From Bog-473 sp963726005 (GTDB lineage: Bacteria > Actinomycetota > Acidimicrobiia > Acidimicrobiales > RAAP-2): DNA of 64,000 nt. Position numbers and translations under genes: made by a program. Below, piece by piece: positions 1 through 8,561 of this stretch. The notes beneath the pieces are model-generated. The model was given only the letters and a program-made list of their open reading frames with translations. It made no database searches and had not been told where the DNA came from. The stretch spans positions 124,001-188,000 of the forward strand of contig CAVSAT010000001.1 of assembly GCA_963726005.1 (NCBI GenBank), given 5' to 3'. How positions within the stretch are numbered: position 1 is the first letter of the stretch; each line of letters opens with the position of its first letter.

Positions 1-1125
1 CCCACCTGCAGGCGTGCGCGTCGGGTTCTGCATCGCGGCCAGGTTGTCTACGGCGCCCTGACCGTTGCCGGTGTCGTTGGGACCGATGGCGAGACCGTAA
101 TAGTCGTAGTGTGAGCTGCCTGCGACCTCCCAGAGTCGGAACCACTTTGGATTGCCGTAGTGCAGACGGTCCTTCAGGTTGCTGCTGTAGACGTCGGTTT
201 CGGTCTCGAACTCGAGCACCGGAACGCCGAGGTCACTGCGGATCGTCGTCGGGTTCGGTGCCGAGTAACTGGTCTGCGGCGCTTGCGAGAGTGGAGCGCC
301 GGTACCGAATTGGCTGTGCACGAGGAAACCCTGGAAGACATCTGCAATCGGCTGTACCGCATCGATGTACGTCATGAGGCGTCCGGCCGACTGCGACTCA
401 CCGGCCGCAATCAACCTGTGGGGCCGCAAACCGCCGAGGATCAGTGCGGCGTCGTCGCGAACCGCCTGACCGCTCTGGGAGAAGATGTCGTAAGAGAAGC
501 TGTCGCCTGGGTGCGAGAGCGACGAGTACTCGGCTGGATCGGTGGATTTCGCTGAGTCGACCCCGACCTGCTGGGCAGATACCCCCACCCAGGCGAAGCC
601 GTCGCGGACCAGTTCGTTGTGGGACAGCGTCCAGTCCGGAGCGTCGTCCGTGCCGCCGCTCACATTGAGCCACTCGACCACGACTGTTCCGTTGAACCTC
701 TTCGGATTGATCGGGCGGTAGACGGCTATCCGTGTCGTGTACGGCGCGCTCACGCCAGCCGTGATCTTCCACTTTCCGTCGTTCGTCAGGGGGCTCACAG
801 GCACGTAGGAGTGGGCGGTGCCGGAGAGGAAGAACAGGGACTTCTGGTAGCCGACCCTGGAGAGGTCGAAACTCGTTCCATAAAGGGTCTTGTCAAAGGT
901 GGAAGAACCGGCCGGGTGGGGCCCGGTGACGGTGACCCCCGGCGAGGTGGACGAGACACTCGTCCGTACCAAATGCTCAGGAGAAGCGGCCGAGGCGGAG
1001 CTCGGTGATCCTCCGCCTGCGACGAGAACAACGCTGACGCTCAGCGTTGCCGCGAAGCCGCGTGCCATACGCCGGTGGCCGCCCTTTCCACGGGCGACTG
1101 CGCCGACGATCACATCTGGCGTCAT
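1..1125 (-). CDS. Secreted alpha/beta hydrolase domain protein (3' end beyond the left edge)
   Basis: An open frame of 375 codons runs from an ATG at 1123-1125, preceded by a GGGGG ribosome-binding stretch, to the window edge without a stop. The N-terminus has a basic stretch and a hydrophobic, Ala/Ser-rich segment (about residues 20-45), which looks like a secretion signal. The body shows VVVEWLNVSGG, WVGVSAQQVGV, LIAAGESQSA (nucleophile elbow of the G-x-S-x-S type), GFLVHS and WEVAGSSHYD (probable catalytic His). These are the marks of the family annotated as alpha/beta hydrolase domain (Abhydrolase_10 type). The substrate is unknown. A clear paralogue lies at 18180-19664. The missing C-terminus should hold only the end of the fold. 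Confidence 0.85.
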   Translation of the reverse strand, partial: MTPDVIVGAVARGKGGHRRMARGFAATLSVSVVLVAGGGSPSSASAASPEHLVRTSVSSTSPGVTVTGPHPAGSSTFDKTLYGTSFDLSRVGYQKSLFFLSGTAHSYVPVSPLTNDGKWKITAGVSAPYTTRIAVYRPINPKRFNGTVVVEWLNVSGGTDDAPDWTLSHNELVRDGFAWVGVSAQQVGVDSAKSTDPAEYSSLSHPGDSFSYDIFSQSGQAVRDDAALILGGLRPHRLIAAGESQSAGRLMTYIDAVQPIADVFQGFLVHSQFGTGAPLSQAPQTSYSAPNPTTIRSDLGVPVLEFETETDVYSSNLKDRLHYGNPKWFRLWEVAGSSHYDYYGLAIGPNDTGNGQGAVDNLAAMQNPTRTPAGG

Positions 1126-1230
1126 GACGTCCCCCTTGGTCGGAACTGGACAGAAGATCGAAGTGATGGCGTTGTATGCCGAGTGTGGCATACCCTGACA
1201 CAGACTGATATGGATCGTCGACACTGACCG

Positions 1231-3117
1231 CTACCTTCGGGGGCCGAAGCCCGCCTGTGCCCGAGCGGTCGTCACCGCGCGGCTGAGGGTCGCGACGTCA
1301 TACGCTCCCGCTTGCCGTTGACCGTTGACAAAGAAGCTTGGGGTGCCTGCGACCCCGCTCAGGTCGGCGCTCTCGACGTCCGCCGCGACGCGCTCGCTCC
1401 ATCGCTGACTTTTGAGGTCTTCCGTAAATGACTTCACGTCGAGACCGAGCTGCTCCGCGTACCGGATCAGGTCCTTCGCGGCCAGCTCGTCCTGGTGCTC
1501 GATCAGCAGATCGTGCATCTGCCAGAAGGCTCCCTGCGCCGCGGCCGCCTCAGATGCCTCAGCCGCCAGCTGAGCTCCCGGGTGCACGTCGTTGAGGGGC
1601 AGATGTCGCCACACATACCGCAGGTCACCGAAGTCGGTGAGCAATTCCCGAACGATCGGTTCTGCCTGTCCGCAATAGGGACACTCGAAGTCGCCGTACT
1701 CGACGAGTGTCACCTGGGCGTCGGCCGGTCCGCGGATGTGGTCGCGGTCGCCATCGACGGGATCAGCAAGATCCACGATCGCGGTGGTCGGGCCCAGGAG
1801 CGCCCGGGTGCGAAGCGGAGACGGTAGTCGGCTCGTCGTTTGGAACACGAGCCACGTCAGCACAGCTGCCACCACGGCGGCGGTCAGCACACCGAGCGTG
1901 GCCTCTCTCAATTCGACACCCGTGAACGCGACTGAGGCGACAAGTAGCGAGACGGTGAAGCCCATCCCGGCCAGGGTGCCGCCGCCCAGGGCGGCCATCC
2001 AGCCAACTGGCGGACGGAGTCGGCCTCTCGTCGCATTATGGACAAGGGCGGACACGGTCATGACTCCGGCCGGCTTGCCGACGACGTAGCCGATGGCGAT
2101 CCCGAGCGTGATGGGCGAGGTGTAGGCCTGGGCGAGGAATCCGACATCGATGGGGATGCCGGCGTTCGCCAGGCCGAACAAAGGGACAATGAGGAAGCTC
2201 GTCCAGGGGTGCCAGAGTTGCTGCAGGCGGTCGTTGGGCGAGACCGCGATCCGCACTCCGGCGCGAAGCTGCGTCGCCATCCCGGCGGTCGGTTGTTCCC
2301 GGAAGTCCCTGAACAGATCTGATGTCCGCTCCAGGTCGCTACGGGTGGGCGGAGCCGCAAAGGCGATGAGACCTGCCGCAAGTCCGACGACGACGGGATC
2401 GACACCGGACTCGACCAGCGCCACCCAGCTTGCCGCCGCCAGAGCGAAGTAGAGCAGTCCGTAATGGATCCGACGGGACGCGGCGAAGACGGCAAGTGCC
2501 ATCAGCGCAATTGCAATGAGGAGCGGAGCGACAGTCAGGTGATGGGTGTAGACGGTTGCGATCACTACGAGACCCACGATGTCGTCGACGACCGTGAGCG
2601 TCAGGATGAAGCCGCGCAGTCGTTCGGGAGCCTGCTTGCCTAGGAGGGCGAGCAGGCCGAGAGCGAAAGCAGTATCGGTTGACATCGCCACGCCCCAACC
2701 GTGCGCCGATGTCCTACCTGCGTTGATCGCCAGGTAGAGCCCGACGGCGCCCACCATCCCGCCGAGTCCCGCGAGCACGGGAAGGATGACCCTGGGACGC
2801 TCTCTGAACTCGCCGATGTCGAATTCGCGGCGCGCCTCGAGCCCGACGACAAGGAAGAAGAAGCTCATGAGCCCACTGTTGATCCAGCCGCGCAAATCCA
2901 GAGACACCCCTGCCTGACCGAGGTGTACGGACAGACGGGTCTGCCACACGCGGTCGTAGGAGGACGAGTCGATATTTGCCCATATCAGCGCGGCGACCGC
3001 AGCCCCGAGGAGAAGGGCGGCGCTGGCCGTCTCCGTTTGCAGAAATCTGCGGAGTGCAGTGTCGCGCTGTAACCACGCCGTGCGGATTGAGATCTCAGAG
3101 GGGTCGACGACGGCCAT
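1231..3117 (-). CDS. nhaA: Na+/H+ antiporter NhaA fused to a DsbA-like thioredoxin domain
   Basis: The first ~430 residues are an NhaA antiporter, which exchanges Na+ for H+ across the membrane. Visible marks are FLVVGLEARREFDIGE, the Asp in VAMSTDTAFALG, and the paired Asp of LTVVDDIVGL, which correspond to the ion-binding aspartates of E. coli NhaA. From about residue 465 a thioredoxin/DsbA-like domain follows, with CPYC near residue 480 and the cis-Pro loop GVAGTPSFFVNG. This two-domain form is known in actinobacteria. The total is 628 aa from the ATG at 3115-3117; a GTG nine bases upstream is an alternative start. It is divergent from the aldo/keto reductase at 3240. Confidence 0.93.
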   Translation of the reverse strand: MAVVDPSEISIRTAWLQRDTALRRFLQTETASAALLLGAAVAALIWANIDSSSYDRVWQTRLSVHLGQAGVSLDLRGWINSGLMSFFFLVVGLEARREFDIGEFRERPRVILPVLAGLGGMVGAVGLYLAINAGRTSAHGWGVAMSTDTAFALGLLALLGKQAPERLRGFILTLTVVDDIVGLVVIATVYTHHLTVAPLLIAIALMALAVFAASRRIHYGLLYFALAAASWVALVESGVDPVVVGLAAGLIAFAAPPTRSDLERTSDLFRDFREQPTAGMATQLRAGVRIAVSPNDRLQQLWHPWTSFLIVPLFGLANAGIPIDVGFLAQAYTSPITLGIAIGYVVGKPAGVMTVSALVHNATRGRLRPPVGWMAALGGGTLAGMGFTVSLLVASVAFTGVELREATLGVLTAAVVAAVLTWLVFQTTSRLPSPLRTRALLGPTTAIVDLADPVDGDRDHIRGPADAQVTLVEYGDFECPYCGQAEPIVRELLTDFGDLRYVWRHLPLNDVHPGAQLAAEASEAAAAQGAFWQMHDLLIEHQDELAAKDLIRYAEQLGLDVKSFTEDLKSQRWSERVAADVESADLSGVAGTPSFFVNGQRQAGAYDVATLSRAVTTARAQAGFGPRR

Positions 3118-3197
3118 ACTTCTCACGGCGAGCCTACCGAGCCACGCGCGGAATTCAGCGCTGAAGCTGGAGGTCCGGTGGCTCGATCGCGGCCATT

Positions 3198-3209
3198 CGA
3201 ATAGATTCG
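3198..3209. promoter_or_regulatory. Small palindrome in the nhaA / aldo-keto reductase divergent gap
   Basis: CGAAT-AG-ATTCG is a perfect 5+5 bp inverted repeat in the 122-bp gap between two divergent genes. It starts about 80 bp from the nhaA start and ends 30 bp before the reductase start. It could be a regulator site; no regulator gene is adjacent. The repeat is short enough to be chance. Confidence 0.25.
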
Positions 3210-3239
3210 TAGCGAGCGCCTAGACGGAGCAGCAGCGAC

Positions 3240-4268
3240 GTGACCAACTACCTCCCCGCCCAAGATCGCTACCAGTCCATGACCTACCGCCGGTGTGGGC
3301 GCAGCGGTCTGCTCCTGCCCGCCGTGTCGCTCGGGCTGTGGCAGAACTTCGGGGACAACCGGCCCATGGAGACACAACGCGCAATCGTGCGCCGAGCCTT
3401 CGACTTGGGCATAACCCATTTCGACTTGGCCAACAACTACGGACCACCGTACGGCAGCGCCGAGACCAACTTCGGCCGGATCCTCCACGAGGACTTCCAC
3501 GACCACCGCGACGAACTCGTTGTCTCCACCAAGGCCGGTTGGGATATGTGGCCGGGCCCATATGGCGACCTCGGTTCTCGGAAGTACCTGCTCGCAAGCC
3601 TTGACCAGAGCCTGCGGCGGCTCGGGCTTGACTACGTCGACATCTTCTACCACCACCACTACGACCCCCAAACTCCCCTCGAGGAATCCCTCGGGGCCCT
3701 CCACACCGCAGTCATCTCCGGTAAGGCCCTCTACGTCGGCATCTCCTCCTACTCCGACAAGCGGACCGCCGAGGCAGTCACCATCCTGCGCGAGCTCGGC
3801 ACGCCACTGCTCATCCATCAACCGTCGTACTCGATGTTCAACCGCTGGATCGAAGATCGCCTACTCAACGTCCTTGGCACTGAAGGCGTCGGGTGCATCG
3901 CCTTCTCTGTTTTGGCTCAGGGGCTCCTCAGCGATCGATACCTCAACGGTATCCCTCCAGGCTCACGGGCCTCCCGGGATGGCTCTCTCAGTCATGACAT
4001 GCTCAACGATGAAAACCTCGCTCGCATCCGAGCCCTCAACGAGATCGCTGCAGGGAGACGCCAGTCCCTCGCGCAGATGGCCATCGCCTGGGCATTGCGC
4101 GACGCTCGAGTCACTTCCGTGCTCATCGGGGCGAGCAGCGTCGGCCAGCTTGAGCAAAACGTGACGGCCCTCGACAACCTGGAGTTCACCGCCGATGAGA
4201 TCGCCACCATTGATCGCTACGCCGTCGACGGCGGCATTGATCTGTGGCGCACCCCAGCCACAGCTTGA
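3240..4268 (+). CDS. Aldo/keto reductase, L-glyceraldehyde-3-phosphate reductase (YghZ/Gpr) type
   Basis: A 342-aa NADPH-dependent aldo/keto reductase. The catalytic tetrad is visible: Asp and Tyr in FDLANNYGPPYG, Lys in VVSTKAGW, His in FYHHHYD. The opening (YRRCGRSGLLLPAVSLGLW) and the PYGSAETNFGRIL segment match the YghZ/Gpr branch, whose E. coli member reduces L-glyceraldehyde 3-phosphate; related members bind potassium-channel beta-subunit folds. The cofactor-binding end VLIGASSVGQLEQNV is present. It starts at GTG and is complete. It stands alone, divergent from nhaA and convergent with the MFS gene, so the context does not reveal the substrate. Confidence 0.9.
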   Translation: MTNYLPAQDRYQSMTYRRCGRSGLLLPAVSLGLWQNFGDNRPMETQRAIVRRAFDLGITHFDLANNYGPPYGSAETNFGRILHEDFHDHRDELVVSTKAGWDMWPGPYGDLGSRKYLLASLDQSLRRLGLDYVDIFYHHHYDPQTPLEESLGALHTAVISGKALYVGISSYSDKRTAEAVTILRELGTPLLIHQPSYSMFNRWIEDRLLNVLGTEGVGCIAFSVLAQGLLSDRYLNGIPPGSRASRDGSLSHDMLNDENLARIRALNEIAAGRRQSLAQMAIAWALRDARVTSVLIGASSVGQLEQNVTALDNLEFTADEIATIDRYAVDGGIDLWRTPATA

Positions 4269-4273
4269 ACGAC

Positions 4274-4289
4274 AGCCCCGTTTTGGGCT
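4274..4289. terminator. Hairpin between convergent genes
   Basis: AGCCC-CGTTTT-GGGCT forms a 5-bp stem six bases past the reductase stop, in the gap before the convergent MFS gene. There is no T-run, as is common in high-GC actinobacteria. Confidence 0.35.
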
Positions 4290-4370
4290 ACTGGTGCCGG
4301 CTCGATTACTCCTCAAATCCTCCCCGGACACCGGCCCGGCAACTCTGCGTCAAACCGGGGTCGGACCAGG

Positions 4371-5930
4371 TCACCGGCAAGCGATCCGTACGCGGCAGAC
4401 GTGTTGTCGAGGTTTTTCATCAATTCCAGTTTCGACCTTCGGGGTCCGGCTTTCCGAGGCAAGCGCGGTCAGGCCTCCGCGCTGGAGCACCAGGCCGGCG
4501 ACCACCGCCCCGGCAACGAATATCAAGGAGGACCAGAGGAACGCTGTCGTGTAGCTGTGGAGCAGTGCTGCCTGGAGATTGGCTGGGGTCACTGCCCGAC
4601 CGACCAGGTAGGACGTGGCGGCACTGGCGGCCAGCGTGTTGAGCAGCGACGTACCGATGGATCCCCCAACTTGTTGGGATGTATTGAGGGTGGCCGATCC
4701 CACCCCGGCGTCCTGGGGCGCCAGCCCGAGCGTGCCTGTGCTGAACGCGGGGGCGACGCTCAGTCCGAACCCGACACCCAACACGAGGAGGTAGGGAAGC
4801 ACGTGACTGACATACGACGAATGCAAACCGACCAGGTGCAGTCCGAACAGAGCCGCAGCAGAGACGAGCAACCCGATCGGCACGATCGGCTTGGGTCCGA
4901 ACCGCGGCAACAGGATGCGGTTGGACACCTGGGCCGTCGCGGCCAACGCAGCCACCAGAGGGAGGAACGCGACGCCGGTCTTCACCGGGCTGAAGCCCAA
5001 CGTGCCCTGGAGGTAGTAGGTCAGGAACAAGAACACACCGAAGATCCCGACGCTGGCGAACAACATGGCCAAGACGGATCCGCCTCTGGTTCGATTGATC
5101 ACGACTCGGGGCGGCAGCAGCGGGTACTTCACCCTGGTCTCGAAATAGGCGAATACAGCGAGGAGGACCACCCCTGCCACCAGGAACCCAATCGTGAAGG
5201 GGTTGCTCCACGCCGTGGTCTCGGCGTGTGAGAAACCGAAGACAAGCGAGAACAGTCCGCCGGCAACGAGAAAGAGGCCGGGGAGGTCCAACGGGTCGTG
5301 GTCCGCGCCTTCGTCACGTGCCAACCAGAGCAGGGCGCCAATGATGGCGGTGGCAGCAAAGACGAGGTTGACGAAGAGCGTCCAGCGCCACGAGGCGTAG
5401 GAGGTCAAGATGCCGCCGAGCAGCAGTCCGAGCGCGCCGCCTGCGCCCGCGATGGCGCCATAGATCCCGAAGGCCTGCCCACGCTCCTCCGGATCGGTGA
5501 AGGTGGTGGTCAAGAGAGCCAGCACCGAGGGGGCAAGCAGAGCTCCGAACGCGCCTTGGACGGTCCGGGCGATGACCAGCATCGCGAAGTTGACCGAGGC
5601 CCCGCCGATGGCCGACGCCGCAGCGAAGCCCACCAGTCCGATGATGAGGGCCCGCTTGCGCCCGACCATGTCCCCGATACGACCTCCGAGCAGGAGCAGG
5701 CTTCCGAAGGCAAGGGAGTACGCGGTGACGATCCACTGCCGGTCGGCGTTCGAGAAATGCAGATCGTGTTGAGCCGTAGGGAGGGCGATGTTCACGATGG
5801 TGCTGTCGAGAATGACCATCAATTGGGCGATTCCCAGAACCGCGAGGATCCACCAGCGCCGGTCGTGATTGGCAACATCGACCGGGGTTCTGTCCTCACC
5901 CGGGTGCTCCATCGTCATCAGTGCAGTCAT
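4371..5930 (-). CDS. MFS multidrug efflux transporter, DHA2 (EmrB/QacA) family, 14 TM
   Basis: A 519-aa proton-driven drug exporter of the 14-helix DHA2 type. The N-terminal helix carries MVILDSTIVNIALP (motif D1), followed by QWIVTAYSLAFG and the loop motif GRIGDMVGRKRAL (motif A). Motif C appears as GGALGLLLGGIL. The start chosen is ATG 5928-5930, behind GGAG, because the family's N-terminus begins just after it; the longer open frame to 6239 is out of family and overlaps the divergent gene's leader. No TetR regulator is next to it. The substrate is unknown. Confidence 0.92.
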   Translation of the reverse strand: MTALMTMEHPGEDRTPVDVANHDRRWWILAVLGIAQLMVILDSTIVNIALPTAQHDLHFSNADRQWIVTAYSLAFGSLLLLGGRIGDMVGRKRALIIGLVGFAAASAIGGASVNFAMLVIARTVQGAFGALLAPSVLALLTTTFTDPEERGQAFGIYGAIAGAGGALGLLLGGILTSYASWRWTLFVNLVFAATAIIGALLWLARDEGADHDPLDLPGLFLVAGGLFSLVFGFSHAETTAWSNPFTIGFLVAGVVLLAVFAYFETRVKYPLLPPRVVINRTRGGSVLAMLFASVGIFGVFLFLTYYLQGTLGFSPVKTGVAFLPLVAALAATAQVSNRILLPRFGPKPIVPIGLLVSAAALFGLHLVGLHSSYVSHVLPYLLVLGVGFGLSVAPAFSTGTLGLAPQDAGVGSATLNTSQQVGGSIGTSLLNTLAASAATSYLVGRAVTPANLQAALLHSYTTAFLWSSLIFVAGAVVAGLVLQRGGLTALASESRTPKVETGIDEKPRQHVCRVRIACR

Positions 5931-5971
5931 CAGATCTCCGTGAATCCAGAGGGGAGTCTTTTCTGATCCTA

Positions 5972-5984
5972 ACGACCGGTTCGT
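5972..5984. promoter_or_regulatory. Possible operator overlapping the MFS promoter
   Basis: ACGA-CCGGT-TCGT is an inverted repeat of 4 bp arms in the 146-bp divergent gap. On the minus strand TAGGAT lies next to it, about 35 bp upstream of the MFS start codon, and could be a -10 box. The arms are short and no -35 is convincing, so this is only a candidate. Confidence 0.2.
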
Positions 5985-6076
5985 GCGAGGTCGCTGGGAG
6001 GTGCGTCGCGCATCGGGCAGCGCGATGCTGGTAGTGGATCTGTGACTGAGGGGACGTGCGTCGAAAGGGGAGACCG

Positions 6077-6964
6077 ATGGCCCCAGCGAAAGAGCCGGTT
6101 GCGTTTTTGGGCATCGGAACGATGGGACACACGATGGCGACCAGCGCCTTGCGTGCCGGTATCCAAACGATCGTTTGGAATCGAGACCCGCGGGCAACCC
6201 GGGATCTCGCAGATCGTGGTGCAGAGGTGGCCGCAACACCCTCTGATGCGGCGAGGCGGGCCACCATCGTCGTCACGATGGTGACGGACGCGGACGTCGT
6301 CGTGTCCATCGCTCGGGACCAGGGCATGCTCGCAGCACTCGCGCCCGGCGCAGTTTGGGTGCAGATGAGCACGATCGGCGTCGCGGGGATCGAGCGCGTC
6401 GCAGCCCTGGCGGGGGCGGAACGTCCGGATGTCACGCTCGTCGACGCGCCTGTGTCGGGAAGCAAGGATCCAGCAGAACAGGGAACCCTGACGATCTTTG
6501 CGTCGGGACCCGACGAGGTCCGCGTGCGTCTCGATCCCCTGTTTGATGCGCTCGGCCAACGAACGATTTGGGTGGGAACGGTCGGGGCGGGGTCGCGACT
6601 CAAACTCGCAGCCAACGCGTGGCTGGCGCTCGAGGCGGAAGCGGTCAACACATCGGTGGCGCTTGCTCGTTGTTTGGGACTTCAGACCGAGACTTTGATG
6701 AACGCCTTAGTTGGTGGCCCGCTCGTATCCCCATGGCAGGCTGCCAAGCTGCAACGCATTGCCCAGGACGACTTTTCGGTCCAGTTCGCGCTGTCCCTCG
6801 CGCTCAAGGACGTACACCTCGCCCTGGAGGCTGCGGGTCGCGAACGCTTCCAGGCGCTTGCCGCGTTGGCCGGCGAATGGCAACAGGTCGTCGATAACGG
6901 GCTCGGCGACCTCGATCTGACTGTCGTGACCCAGGCACTCGAGCACAAAGGAGGAGTGCCTTAA
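6077..6964 (+). CDS. NAD(P)-dependent oxidoreductase, 3-hydroxyisobutyrate dehydrogenase family
   Basis: A 295-aa beta-hydroxyacid dehydrogenase. The Rossmann motif FLGIGTMGHTMA is at the N-terminus. The substrate-binding signature DAPVSGSKDPAEQG lies near residue 130, and the catalytic Lys sits in GSRLKLAANAW near residue 178. The C-terminal helical domain is complete. I chose ATG 6077 because AAGGGGAG sits five bases upstream; a GTG at 6056 in frame is less well placed. The family acts on 3-hydroxyisobutyrate, tartronate semialdehyde or 6-phosphogluconate-like acids, and some members reduce imines; this sequence does not settle which. Confidence 0.9.
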   Translation: MAPAKEPVAFLGIGTMGHTMATSALRAGIQTIVWNRDPRATRDLADRGAEVAATPSDAARRATIVVTMVTDADVVVSIARDQGMLAALAPGAVWVQMSTIGVAGIERVAALAGAERPDVTLVDAPVSGSKDPAEQGTLTIFASGPDEVRVRLDPLFDALGQRTIWVGTVGAGSRLKLAANAWLALEAEAVNTSVALARCLGLQTETLMNALVGGPLVSPWQAAKLQRIAQDDFSVQFALSLALKDVHLALEAAGRERFQALAALAGEWQQVVDNGLGDLDLTVVTQALEHKGGVP

Positions 6965-7005
6965 AGGCCGTGGTACCTGCCATCTCAGAAGGAGAGGATG
7001 TAACC

Positions 7006-7245
7006 GTGACCCCTACCGAGGACCAACCTGTCAGCTTCAGCAAGCACGTCAAGCCGCTCTTCCGCGAGTTCGATCGCGAGTCCATGCAGTCCCATTTCGA
7101 CCTGTGGTCGTACGACGATGTCAGCCGGCACGCAGAGTCAATACTGGGTCGAGTCTCTGCAGGATCAATGCCGTGCGACGGGCCGTGGCCCGATACCAAA
7201 GTCGCCACATTTCGGAGATGGGTGGAGTCGGGCAAAGCCGAGTAG
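7006..7245 (+). CDS. Small conserved protein with an MPCDGPWP motif
   Basis: A 79-aa protein starting at GTG behind AAGGAGAGG, 41 bases after the dehydrogenase. It has FSKHVKPLFREFDRESM, FDLWSYDDVSRHA, then GSMPCDGPWPDTKV and a final TFRRWVESG. I recognise this pattern from small uncharacterised proteins in many bacteria, but no function is known to me. The layout recalls the end of cytochrome-c-like domains, where P-P-F-W helices pack, yet there is no CxxCH haem motif. The single Cys in MPCDG could bind metal or form a bond. It probably forms an operon with the dehydrogenase. Confidence 0.75.
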   Translation: MTPTEDQPVSFSKHVKPLFREFDRESMQSHFDLWSYDDVSRHAESILGRVSAGSMPCDGPWPDTKVATFRRWVESGKAE

Positions 7246-7454
7246 CAGGGAGGTCGGCGGACTGTGCACGCGGCCGCTGAGCGGAATACCCAGATCCGTA
7301 GATAGGAAAGTCGGTTCAAGTAAATCGCGGAGCCCCGAAGGCGGGCGGTGGTCAATCCCCGACTCTCTACACAGAAATCCGCAGGTCAGGCTGGTCCCAA
7401 CGCCCGACCCTTCTGATCCTCGAAGAGCATCCACCCGTCACTGCCGATCGGCAC

Positions 7455-7483
7455 CTGGGCACAACGCGTCGGTTGCCTATGAT
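7455..7483 (+). promoter_or_regulatory. Candidate promoter for the queD-queC block
   Basis: TATGAT (7478-7483) is a good -10 hexamer lying 40 bp before the queD start codon. The matching -35 (CTGGGC, 17 bp upstream) is poor. The 278-bp gap from 7246 holds nothing else I can name. Confidence 0.25.
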
Positions 7484-7523
7484 GCGGACTGGACGGCCCA
7501 GATGGACGAGCCCCAGGGATCGC

Positions 7524-7881
7524 GTGGACATTTTCAAGGAGTTCACCTTCGAGGCGGCCCATCGGTTGCCGAACGTAGAGCCCGGGCACAAGTGCGCGCG
7601 GCTGCACGGGCACTCGTTCCGGGTCGAGGTGCACATCGACGGCGCTGTCGACCGGCATTTGGGCTGGGTCAGCGACTTTGCGGACCTCACCGAGTCGATG
7701 CAGCCGTTGCTTGAAGCAGCTCGACCATCACTACCTGAACGAGGTCGAGGGACTGGAGAACCCGACGAGCGAGCTGCTGGCATGCTGGATCTGGGAGCAT
7801 CTGCAGCCCGGCTTGCCCGAGCTGTCCCAGGTGGTCGTCCAAGAGACATGCACCACCGGCTGCGTCTACCGCGGCGAATGA
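7524..7881 (+). pseudogene. queD: QueD-like 6-carboxytetrahydropterin synthase, one frameshift
   Basis: QueD makes 6-carboxy-5,6,7,8-tetrahydropterin from dihydroneopterin triphosphate on the path to 7-deazaguanines. The start GTG at 7524 gives FKEFTFEAAHRLPNV and KCARLHGHSF (zinc His ligands), then VSDFADL. At about 7711 one extra T changes the frame. The next frame continues exactly as the family does: KQLDHHYLNEVEGLENPTSE, then VVVQETCTTGCVYRG and stop. Removing one base restores a ~118-aa protein of normal length. The stop overlaps the queC start by 4 bp. It is either freshly broken or a sequencing indel. Confidence 0.85.
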
Positions 7882-8557
7882 GCGTTCCCGGAGAGGATGC
7901 CCGTCGGGTCGTCGTTCTGGCCAGCGGCGGGGTGGACAGCGCGGTGCTCGTGGCCGATCAGAGCTGTCGGGGCGAGGTGGTGCAACCGATCTACATCCGC
8001 TTCGGTCTCGCCTGGGAAGCCGTCGAGGAGGAGCATCTCCGCCGGTTCCTCGACTCGCTGCCGGCGGACTGTCGGGCACGCCCGCTGGTGGCACTCGATT
8101 TCCCGGTGGCCGACGTGTACGGCGCACACTGGAGCGTGTCGGGAACGAGAGGTGCCCGACGAGGACACGCCCGACAGCGCCGTGTATCTCCCGGGACGCA
8201 ACCTGCTGCTGCTGGCCAAGACGAGCGTCTGGTGCGCGCTCAACGACTTCGGCGTGGTGGCGCTCGGCACGCTGAAGGGGAACCCCTTCGCTGACAGCGG
8301 GGCGGAGTTCTTCGATGGCCTCGCCTCGCTCGGCCAGCCTGGCGCTCGACCGGCCACTTGCCGTCGAGACGCCGTTCGCCAGGTTTACCAAGGTCGATGT
8401 GCTGGAACGTGGTCGGCATCTGGCTCTCGAGCTCACCTTCTCGTGCATCGACCCCCAGGGAGGTGAACACTGCGGGCGCTGCAACAAGTGCGCCGAGCGG
8501 CGCCGGGCCTTCGCCGCGTCGGGACTGGTCGATCGGACGGCCTACGCAGACCGCTGA
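7878..8557 (+). pseudogene. queC: QueC-like 7-cyano-7-deazaguanine synthase, two frameshifts
   Basis: QueC is the ATP-dependent enzyme that turns 7-carboxy-7-deazaguanine into preQ0. The start ATG 7878 overlaps the queD stop. RRVVVLASGGVDSAVLVAD is the PP-loop (SGGxDS). Frame changes at about 8150 and 8331, each an extra base, separate the middle part (YLPGRNLLLLAKTSVWC, GTLKGNPFAD) and the C-terminus. The last part holds the zinc site C-x8-C-x2-C-x2-C in CIDPQGGEHCGRCNKCAERR. All catalytic parts are present, so the gene was functional recently. queE, queF and tgt are not in the window. Confidence 0.85.
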
Positions 8558-8561
8558 GCAA

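Noticed and set aside
5931..6239. N-terminal extension of the MFS protein to an ATG at 6239
   Set aside because: The extra ~100 residues are not hydrophobic or conserved and overlap the divergent dehydrogenase; ATG 5930 has a good ribosome-binding site.
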